Part shown: positions 7,198 through 12,237 of the stretch, piece after piece | Layout of the letters: every line of letters starts with the position of its first letter | How positions within the stretch are numbered: position 1 is the stretch's first letter | Assembly (NCBI GenBank): GCA_964497475.1 | Contig: CAZCDM010000063.1 | Location: forward strand, 1-12,237 | DNA from: CAZCDM01 sp964497475 | GTDB taxonomy: Bacteria > Planctomycetota > Phycisphaerae > SM23-33 | Direction of reading: 5' to 3' | Length of the DNA stretch: 12,237 bases | Position numbers and translations under genes: made by a program | The notes under the pieces: model-generated | Database searches by the model: none | What the model saw: the letters and a program-made list of their open reading frames with translations, nothing else | Told to the model about the DNA's origin: nothing

Positions 7198-8265
7198 TCA
7201 GATGGCTTGGGATTTGCGGTAGGCTTCGACTTCCCAGTTCTCGATGAAGGATCGCTGGCGGTCATCGAGGTATTTCGGCCCGCCGAACGCACCGGCGAGC
7301 TGGACGACCATGGCGGCGTCGACGGCCAGGGACAGGGCGAGGTCGGCTTCCTTCTGGGTGGCGCCGATGGCGAAGACGCCCTCGTCCATGGCGATGATGC
7401 GTGGGGTGAGGCCTCGCTGGTCGCGGTATTGTGCGACGGCCTGGGCGGTGGGCTCGCCGATGAGCGGGAAGCTGCGGGCGTAGACGATGTGGTCCGGGCT
7501 GAGCGGACCCGGGGCAACGTTGAAGGGGCCTGAGGCGGCGATGCAGGCGGCTTCGTCGCCGAGGGACTCGGCCAGCAGCTTAGCTACGTGGCTGGTCAGC
7601 TCGGGCGACGGCGGCGGGCCGATGGGCAGGTCCGGTGCGATGTCGGCCCGCTCGTACTCGCCGGCGAGTGTGTCGAAGACGGTATCGTACAGCCGCTGGA
7701 TTTCGCCGGGCATTTCGGCGGCGACGAAGATTCCATGATTGCCCAGCAGCACGATCGGCGGGTCAACGTCTTTGCGGTCGCGCCAGGCCTGGAGTTCGCG
7801 GCGGACCTCCATGCAGAGCGTGTAGCCCGGATCGGTGTAGTCGACCCACATGGCCTCGGGGAAAATCTGCGTGGCCAGCTCGGTCTGCTGCTGGCTGCAG
7901 CAGAGCCCGTTGACCAGGGCGGGGTGGGTGTGGACGACGAAGGTGGCCTGGAAGGAATCGTGCAGCGGGGCCTCGACGCTGGGGCGGACGGCCTGCTGGC
8001 CTCGGACGGTGGCATTCATGATGTCCTTGACCATCGCTTCGCGGGCGGTGGCGTCGTCGGGCGGCTGGGCGGTGAACAGCTCGGCGATTTTCTCGCGGTC
8101 CAGGGCGGCGAAGGTCTCCGGCGTCATGCCGGCCAGCGTCGTCCCGGAGGGCTTGACCCAGAGCGTGTCGGGATCCTTGGCCGAGGTATTGCCCCCTCCG
8201 CCCAGGACGTACTGCTCCGTGCCGAAGGTGTGGCTGAGGTCGGTGAGTGTCCGCAGCAGGTTCAT
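7198..8265 (-). CDS. Class II aldolase, rhamnulose-1-phosphate aldolase type (YuxG/RhaE N-terminal half)
   Basis: A zinc-dependent class II aldolase of 355 residues, expected to split L-rhamnulose-1-phosphate into dihydroxyacetone phosphate and L-lactaldehyde. The phosphate-binding loops GGGGNTSAK (22-30) and KPSGTTLAGM (38-47) are present. So are the SVEAPLH block with E98, the VVHTHPALVNG block with H112 and H114, and GNHGIF with H177, giving the catalytic acid and three zinc histidines. It is longer than E. coli RhaD (274) or FucA (215). Its C-terminal part, ending in FIENWEVEAYRKS, resembles the aldolase half of the bifunctional YuxG-type rhamnulose-phosphate aldolase/lactaldehyde dehydrogenase, which here stops before the short-chain dehydrogenase half. 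A strong Shine-Dalgarno (AGGAGG, 8270-8275) precedes the ATG at 8265. The ATG overlaps the upstream stop by 4 bp, and rhaA follows after 14 bp. I infer the substrate from rhaA; with no kinase nearby, action on an unphosphorylated ketose cannot be ruled out. Confidence 0.88.
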   Translation of the reverse strand: MNLLRTLTDLSHTFGTEQYVLGGGGNTSAKDPDTLWVKPSGTTLAGMTPETFAALDREKIAELFTAQPPDDATAREAMVKDIMNATVRGQQAVRPSVEAPLHDSFQATFVVHTHPALVNGLCCSQQQTELATQIFPEAMWVDYTDPGYTLCMEVRRELQAWRDRKDVDPPIVLLGNHGIFVAAEMPGEIQRLYDTVFDTLAGEYERADIAPDLPIGPPPSPELTSHVAKLLAESLGDEAACIAASGPFNVAPGPLSPDHIVYARSFPLIGEPTAQAVAQYRDQRGLTPRIIAMDEGVFAIGATQKEADLALSLAVDAAMVVQLAGAFGGPKYLDDRQRSFIENWEVEAYRKSQAI

Positions 8266-9419
8266 ACGGCCTCCTGGAAGGTTCCGCCGGCGAGGAACTC
8301 GTGATGCACGACGGCCGAGATGGCCTTGCCGGATTCGCTGTGGAAGGTGACGCGCCCGGGGTCGAACTCGACGCTGGCGATGCGGTCGAACCCGGCCGGG
8401 GTGGGGATGCACCCCTGGATGTAGGGCACGACGGTGGGTTTGGTTTTGGAGAGCTTCACGGCGGTGGGGAAACCGGCCTGGTTGATTTCGTTTTTGGCGG
8501 CGGAGGGTTTGGCACCGTCGGCGAAGTAGCCGCAGACATCTTCGAGCCCGATGCAGCAGTTCCGCCCGTTCCACGGGGCCATGTGTCGCCCGCCGTCGGA
8601 CATCCAGAACAGCGTGGCCGGCAGGAGGGCGGGGTTTTTCAGGCTGAACCAGAGGTAGCGTAGTTTGGCGTTGACGGCGGTGGTCCAGGCGGGGGTTGGG
8701 GTGGATTTTTTGTACAGGCCGAGGATGTCGACAAAGCCCGGCCGGGCCGGGAAGCGGGTGCAGTCGGTATGGGCGGGGTCTTTGAAAAGCGTGGGGACCT
8801 TGGCCAGGTTGGTGAAGCGTTTGCCATCGGCGAGCGAGGCGTAGGCGCCCTCGGCCGGGTCGCTGAGCAGGCCCGGGGCGGTCATGCCCAAGGCAAAGCG
8901 GCTGGTGGAGATGAGCAACTGGCCCTGGTCGGCGGCGAGGGTGGCGTGATGGCCCAGCGGGAACTTGCCCGAGATGCCCTCGATGGTATGACGCGAGTAG
9001 ATGACATTCTGCCCGGCGATGAGGGTGAGCGACTTGGTGATCTTCCCGCCGGGGTTCTTGAGCTTCATGGCCAGGTTGAGAGTGGTCAGATCGCCCTCGG
9101 CCTGGAGCGAGGCGAGACGCCATGTGCCTCCGGCCGGGGCGCCATGAACGCGGTAGCTCACGCCGCGGTGAGGCTGGTCATTGCCGCCGAAGGGCAGGCA
9201 GAAGAAATCGCCCCGCAGCGGAGCGATGACCGGCTCGTCGATGGTTTTTCCCTCCCCCTGCCAGGGAGAGATGTAGTAGGGCTGTATGGGCTTTTTGGAC
9301 TTGCGGGCGAAGGTGACCGGCGCCATCTGGCCGCCTTGTTTGGTGATGGCCAGTTCGACGCAGTCGTTGGCGATGACCCAGCTGGGCTGGCTGTGGATGG
9401 TTTTTTCGCGTGGGGTCAT
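8262..9419 (-). CDS. Galactose-mutarotase-like protein, uncharacterised
   Basis: A 385-residue protein without signal peptide or membrane segment. The chain is rich in beta-strand patterns and resembles the aldose-1-epimerase/galactose-mutarotase fold: an early CVELAITKQGGQMAPVTF (20-37) strand pair, RGDFFCLPFGGN (69-80), a PLGHHATLA block with H157 and H158, and WMSDGGRHMAPWNGRN then GLEDVCGYFADG (291-302) with E293, a plausible catalytic acid. The His and late Glu pattern is what mutarotases use, but I cannot prove the correspondence by eye. In the operon it lies between a dehydrogenase and the aldolase, with ATGA overlaps at both ends (9416-9419 and 8262-8265), so it is made together with them. 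The likely role is interconverting anomers of the sugar that RhaA uses, replacing the small RhaM mutarotase. A carbohydrate-binding or lyase-like role is the alternative. The fold is moderately sure; the function is inferred from context. Confidence 0.65.
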   Translation of the reverse strand: MTPREKTIHSQPSWVIANDCVELAITKQGGQMAPVTFARKSKKPIQPYYISPWQGEGKTIDEPVIAPLRGDFFCLPFGGNDQPHRGVSYRVHGAPAGGTWRLASLQAEGDLTTLNLAMKLKNPGGKITKSLTLIAGQNVIYSRHTIEGISGKFPLGHHATLAADQGQLLISTSRFALGMTAPGLLSDPAEGAYASLADGKRFTNLAKVPTLFKDPAHTDCTRFPARPGFVDILGLYKKSTPTPAWTTAVNAKLRYLWFSLKNPALLPATLFWMSDGGRHMAPWNGRNCCIGLEDVCGYFADGAKPSAAKNEINQAGFPTAVKLSKTKPTVVPYIQGCIPTPAGFDRIASVEFDPGRVTFHSESGKAISAVVHHEFLAGGTFQEAV

Positions 9420-10609
9420 GGGCGGGCTTTCTGGAGTGATTGGTATTCGGTGACGATGCGGTCGATGGCGGGTTGGTCGTCGGGGCGGTCGAGCCCGCAG
9501 ACGGTGCGGAGCAGTTCGGCCGGGCCGATCTGATCGAGCTGGGCGAGGAACTCTTCGTCGCGGTCGAACATCTGGCCGTGCTCGTCGAGGCCGCGGAAGC
9601 ACAGGGCCGCGGCGATGGTGCGCAGGATGGGCTCGGCGTCGCCGCCGGTTTCCTGGACGAGCCGCAGCGAGCCGATGCAGCGGTCGTCCGGGGCGAGCTT
9701 GCGGTAGAGGTCCCGGCCGACGCGGTAGACCGAGTCGTTCAGTGCGCGGTTGGCGAATCGGCTGAGCAGGTCGTCGACGTGTTCGTCCTGGTTGTGCTGG
9801 TTGAACTCGTCGGGATAGCGGGCGATGAGTCCGGCGGCGGAGGCAGCCATGGCGGTGCGGGTCTGGCGGCGGATGGCCGGGTTGTCCATGGCCTGCCAGA
9901 TGCGCTCGAGCCCGGCGAGGTGGCCGAAGTAGGCGGCTGCGGCGTGGCCGAGGTTGTGGATGAAGAGCTTGCGGTCGACGTAGGCGGCGAAGTTATCTTT
10001 GAGGACCAGGCCCGGCACGTCGGGCGGGGTGTCGAGGAACGCGGCACGGTCGGCGATGATCTGGTTATACGCCTCGGCCCAGACGACCAGCGGGTCGGTG
10101 CGGGTGACCTCGGCGGGCATGATGGGGACCATCTTGCCGATGCTGGTTTCGACCAGGCCGACGCGGGCTGCGATGTCGAAGCCCTCGGGCAGATGCTGGG
10201 CGAGTTGCTCTCGCATGAACGTTGCGGCGCGGCGGAGGTTTTCGCAGAAGAGGATCGAGATCGGTTCGCTGCGGCGGGTCAGGCCGGCTGCGAGGGTGGG
10301 TGCGATTTTCGGCAGGACGTTGGGCCCCACGGCGGTGGAGACCAGATCGGCCGATGCGATGGCCTCGGCGATGGCCTCGGTGTCGCTGGCCAGCAGGGCG
10401 CGACAGTTGGTGACCCCGATGCGGTCGGGCTGGCCCGGGGCGAGGGTGTCTTTGACGACGACGTCGTAGCGGCCCCGCTGGTTCATGGCTGCCACGAGCG
10501 GTTCGAGGGCGTCGACGAAGACGACCTCCCAGCCGGCGAGGCTGAAGAGCTGGCCGACGAGGCTTCGCCCGATATTGCCCGCACCGAATTGCACGATGGT
10601 TTGGTTCAT
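9416..10609 (-). CDS. Mannitol-1-phosphate 5-dehydrogenase-like oxidoreductase (polyol dehydrogenase family)
   Basis: A 397-residue NAD-dependent long-chain dehydrogenase; the family reduces a ketose, ketose phosphate or ketouronate to the polyol. The N-terminal Rossmann motif is FGAGNIGR (8-15), followed by STAVGPNVLPKIAP (91-104), the FCENLRRA block (121-128) and the catalytic segment KDNFAAYVDRKLFIHNLGH (204-222). In that segment K214 is the expected catalytic lysine, with N219 and H222 as partners. It aligns along its whole length with E. coli MtlD (382), including the GRDLYRKLAPDDR block (298-310). The ATG at 10609 has AAAGG at 6 nt. It is the first gene of the operon and overlaps the next by ATGA (9416-9419). 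No mannitol PTS or mannitol regulator is near, so mannitol-1-phosphate is not the obvious substrate. A role on rhamnulose, rhamnulose-phosphate or a related ketose is inferred from position only. Altronate-type oxidoreductases of the same family are an alternative. Confidence 0.85.
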   Translation of the reverse strand: MNQTIVQFGAGNIGRSLVGQLFSLAGWEVVFVDALEPLVAAMNQRGRYDVVVKDTLAPGQPDRIGVTNCRALLASDTEAIAEAIASADLVSTAVGPNVLPKIAPTLAAGLTRRSEPISILFCENLRRAATFMREQLAQHLPEGFDIAARVGLVETSIGKMVPIMPAEVTRTDPLVVWAEAYNQIIADRAAFLDTPPDVPGLVLKDNFAAYVDRKLFIHNLGHAAAAYFGHLAGLERIWQAMDNPAIRRQTRTAMAASAAGLIARYPDEFNQHNQDEHVDDLLSRFANRALNDSVYRVGRDLYRKLAPDDRCIGSLRLVQETGGDAEPILRTIAAALCFRGLDEHGQMFDRDEEFLAQLDQIGPAELLRTVCGLDRPDDQPAIDRIVTEYQSLQKARP

Positions 10610-10774
10610 GGTTTGCCTTTCAGTTTTCTATTGTGCCCTGCCAGCGAACAATTTTCGAGAGTGGATTCCAAAACCCGAAAAAATTGCGATCCGGCGGAAA
10701 GATATCCTATGGTTCTTTTGCAGCCGGTGCTACGGGCTGGCTGTGAGGATCAATCCTTTCGCCGGGAGAATCGT
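10610..10774. promoter_or_regulatory. Divergent promoter region between the rhamnose operon and the small plus-strand gene
   Basis: These 165 bp separate two divergent starts (10609 minus, 10775 plus), so both promoters should lie here. Two dyads are visible. ATTGT-N13-ACAAT spans 10630-10652, about 20 bp upstream of the operon start codon, in the position of a repressor site or leader element. AGGAT-CA-ATCCT spans 10746-10757, 17 bp upstream of the small gene's ATG. Neither matches an operator I know. I find no convincing sigma-70 -35/-10 pair: TTGCGA at 10684-10689 and TATCCT at 10703-10708 are only 13 bp apart. No regulator gene lies nearby. Confidence 0.4.
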
Positions 10775-11020
10775 ATGAGTTCAGCAATGGAAATGGTGGC
10801 CAATTCCCTGCCACCGCCCACGCCCGCACCTCCGCCTCCGCAGCGTAGCGATCCGGCGGTTCGTGATCGGCAATATGCGTCGGCCTCGGGCGCGGCTGTG
10901 CAGGATAGCGCGGCCGTTCGGGCCAGGCAGGTGTCGATGGCGGCTGATGAACCGTCCGTTCAGGACCAGCCTCCGCCGGAGGAGTACCAGGAGCCCAAGC
11001 ACGTGGAGGTGTTTGCCTGA
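10775..11020 (+). CDS. Small proline-rich, probably disordered protein, unknown
   Basis: An 81-residue protein that I do not recognise. Residues 1-10 (MSSAMEMVAN) could form a short helix. A run PPPTPAPPPPQ (13-23) follows, then an Ala/Ser/Gln/Arg-rich middle (24-60) with VRDRQ and VRARQ echoes, then QDQPPPEEYQEPKH and a short aliphatic end (VEVFA). There is no signal peptide, membrane segment or metal motif, and the composition suggests disorder. It is judged real for three reasons: GGGAG (10764-10768) lies 6 nt before the ATG, it begins just after a divergent intergenic region, and a strong terminator stands about 80 bp behind its stop. The open frame extends upstream, but only as antisense to the dehydrogenase gene. 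A function cannot be stated. Confidence 0.55.
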   Translation: MSSAMEMVANSLPPPTPAPPPPQRSDPAVRDRQYASASGAAVQDSAAVRARQVSMAADEPSVQDQPPPEEYQEPKHVEVFA

Positions 11021-11099
11021 TTTGGTTTGCCCCGCTCGCGTCGCGTAAGGTATGCTGTGGCGCAGAGGGGCCCGGAAACAGTAAGTCCTTTTATTTTTG

Positions 11100-11139
11100 A
11101 ATGATGCGCGTCGATCGGGTCGGCGCGTGTCATTTTTTT
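11100..11139 (+). terminator. Rho-independent terminator after the proline-rich gene
   Basis: A 15-bp stem (11100-11114 with 11120-11134) closes on a 5-nt loop TCGGG and runs into a T-tract ending at 11139. Twelve pairs are Watson-Crick and three are G-U wobbles, which orients it to the plus strand. The opposite side is A-rich on the minus strand, so it is probably one-directional. It ends transcription of the small gene ending at 11020 and insulates the repeat protein gene that follows. Confidence 0.88.
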
Positions 11140-11224
11140 ATACGCTAATTTATCGCAAATGCAATAGTTCGGGGTTGGGGGCGTTGATCCTTGCGGCAAC
11201 CTATTCAGGATAAGGAGAACAACC

Positions 11225-12103
11225 ATGAAACGAATTGCCGCGATGTTGATCGTTGTACTGATGCTGGTCTCGGCCGGTCTTGCCAAGGATAACGACGCCA
11301 AGGGTAAAGCAGGAAAAGCCCGAGGCGACCACAAGGCCAGGAAGGCCCAGGGCCGGGGCCCGCAGATGACCGACGAGCAGAAGGCGCAGGCCAAGGAGAT
11401 CATGACCGAGGCCCGCGAGAAGGCCAAAGCGGCCAAGACTCCGCAGGAACGTCGGGAGATCATGCGGGACGCTCGCAAAAAAGTTCACGATACCGTCCTG
11501 ACCGACGAGCAGCGTGAAAAGATTAAGCAGAAGCGCATGAACGATCGCAAAAAGGCTGCCGGCAAGATGGCCAAGCAGTTCGGCCTGGATGAAGATCAAA
11601 CCGCCAAGGCGCGTGAGATCATGATGGACGCCCATGAAAAGGCTGATGGCGTTGATTCGCCCGAAGAAAAACGTCAGATCATGTACGACGCCCGGCAGAA
11701 GGTTCTCGGCGAGGTTCTGACCACGGAGCAGCGTGAGAAACTTGAGGCCAAGCAAAAGGCTGCCCAGGAGAAGCGCCAAGCGCAGCACGCCAAGGACATG
11801 AAAAAGGCGGGCATGAGCGAAGATCAGATCGCCAAGGCGCAGCAGATCATGGCCGAAGCGCAGGAGAAGGCTTCGGCGACCAACTCGCTGAAGGAAAAGC
11901 GCGAGATCATGGGTGCGGCGAACAAGAAGGTTCGCAATGAGGTCATGACCCAGGAGCAGCGCCAGAAGATGAATCAGATGTGGAAGAAGCGCCATGAGCA
12001 GCGTCGCAAGGGCGATGGCGATGGCAAGGGTGGGCGCAAGGGCCCTGGCAAGCAAGGCCGCAAGGGTGGTGGCGGTGGCGAGCAAGACGGTGACGTGGAT
12101 TAA
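11225..12103 (+). CDS. Secreted Lys/Ala-rich helical protein with three ~70-residue repeats, unknown
   Basis: A 292-residue exported protein. Residues 1-20 are a signal peptide (MKRIAAMLIVVLMLVSAGLA, cut before KDND). A basic Gly/Lys/Ala stretch (21-46) leads into three repeats starting at M48, L121 and M197. Each repeat opens with (M/L)xx(D/E)xxQxAKAxxIMxxAxEKA, continues with a PEEKRxIMxxAxxKV turn-helix, and closes with (V)(L/M)TxEQRxK before a charged helix. The spacing is 73 then 76 residues. A Gly/Lys tail (262-292) ends in acidic residues. The LTxEQ signature and all-helical charged character recall Spy/CpxP-type periplasmic chaperones and metal-stress proteins, but the match is loose and their length is about half. 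The start is firm: AAGGAGA (11212-11218) lies 6 nt before the ATG. An AT-rich stretch (11140-11167) behind the preceding terminator is the likely promoter area, and the gene has its own terminator, so it is monocistronic and possibly well expressed. Function unknown. Confidence 0.85.
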   Translation: MKRIAAMLIVVLMLVSAGLAKDNDAKGKAGKARGDHKARKAQGRGPQMTDEQKAQAKEIMTEAREKAKAAKTPQERREIMRDARKKVHDTVLTDEQREKIKQKRMNDRKKAAGKMAKQFGLDEDQTAKAREIMMDAHEKADGVDSPEEKRQIMYDARQKVLGEVLTTEQREKLEAKQKAAQEKRQAQHAKDMKKAGMSEDQIAKAQQIMAEAQEKASATNSLKEKREIMGAANKKVRNEVMTQEQRQKMNQMWKKRHEQRRKGDGDGKGGRKGPGKQGRKGGGGGEQDGDVD

Positions 12104-12136
12104 TCGTCCTGCCCTGAACGATTGACAGATGAACGC

Positions 12137-12172
12137 AAGGCGACCGGGTCATGAAGGCCCGGTCGCTTTTTT
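12137..12172 (+). terminator. Rho-independent terminator after the repeat protein gene
   Basis: A perfect 9-bp GC-rich stem, GCGACCGGG (12140-12148) with CCCGGTCGC (12158-12166), encloses a 9-nt loop and is followed by six T (12167-12172). The A residues at 12137-12138 can pair with the T-tract and lengthen the stem. It starts about 34 bp after the stop codon at 12103. The last 65 bp of the window, beyond it, hold no recognisable gene. Confidence 0.92.
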
Positions 12173-12237
12173 GTGCGCGAAAGACTAGTAGTCCGTCCCA
12201 GGAATAAAGATATTCGACCTTCTTTGCCGATGAGGTG

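Noticed and set aside
5960..7222. 420-codon plus-strand open frame opposite rhaA
   Set aside because: It is the mirror of the well-identified rhaA, has no ribosome site and has biased Gly/Val/Asp composition.
9440..10774. Upstream part of the open frame leading into the proline-rich protein
   Set aside because: It is antisense to the dehydrogenase. Composition is a GC shadow, and only the section from 10775 has its own ribosome site.
10686..10860. Word GCGATCCGGCGG occurring twice, near 10686 and near 10848
   Set aside because: A 12-base GC-rich word appearing twice, once inside the small coding gene; chance is a sufficient explanation.
12202..12215. Dyad GAATA-AAGA-TATTC near the right edge
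   Set aside because: Five-base AT-rich arms without a known neighbour gene; it may be a promoter element of something outside the window but cannot be supported.
1..12237. CRISPR arrays, tRNA or rRNA genes, insertion sequences, riboswitches
   Set aside because: No regularly spaced direct repeats, cloverleaf-like segments, transposase motifs or known aptamer cores were seen on either strand.

Overview
The window is GC-rich, gene-dense chromosomal DNA. I infer a planctomycete, probably of the Phycisphaerae. The reasons are the secreted proteins with Ser/Gln/Pro/Ala linkers (TSQPASAPAG type), the UroD-like methyltransferase paralogue, and short bacterial-type intergenic spaces. This assignment is an inference from style, not from a marker gene. 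I see no rRNA, tRNA, CRISPR array, transposase or phage gene.

Layout. At 1-345 (minus) is the N-terminal part of a DNA methyltransferase that runs off the window. A gap at 346-657 holds an imperfect palindromic intergenic repeat. At 658-2996 (minus) a sodium/calcium-type antiporter is followed by a secreted protein with two similar domains; the pair is probably co-transcribed. At 3108-4067 (plus) is a UroD/MtaA-family protein, which converges on the next operon with only 9 bp between stop codons.

The core is a five-gene minus-strand operon, 10609 down to 4077, in this order: mannitol-1-phosphate dehydrogenase-like enzyme, galactose-mutarotase-like protein, class II (rhamnulose-phosphate-type) aldolase, L-rhamnose isomerase (rhaA), and an APC-superfamily permease fused to a PTS EIIA type-2 domain. 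Three of its four junctions are 4-bp ATGA stop/start overlaps and the fourth is 14 bp, so the genes are tightly coupled. It reads as a pathway for L-rhamnose or a related 6-deoxy/aldose sugar: uptake by an unorthodox permease, anomer handling, isomerisation, aldol cleavage and a redox step. No rhamnulokinase, regulator or lactaldehyde dehydrogenase is present in the window.

To the right, on the plus strand, are a small proline-rich 81-residue protein with a strong terminator behind it (11100-11139), and a secreted Lys/Ala-rich helical protein built of three ~70-residue repeats, also followed by a strong terminator (12137-12172).

The most interesting system is the rhamnose operon, above all the permease-EIIA fusion whose start codon overlaps the rhaA stop, and the mannitol-phosphate-dehydrogenase homologue at its head.
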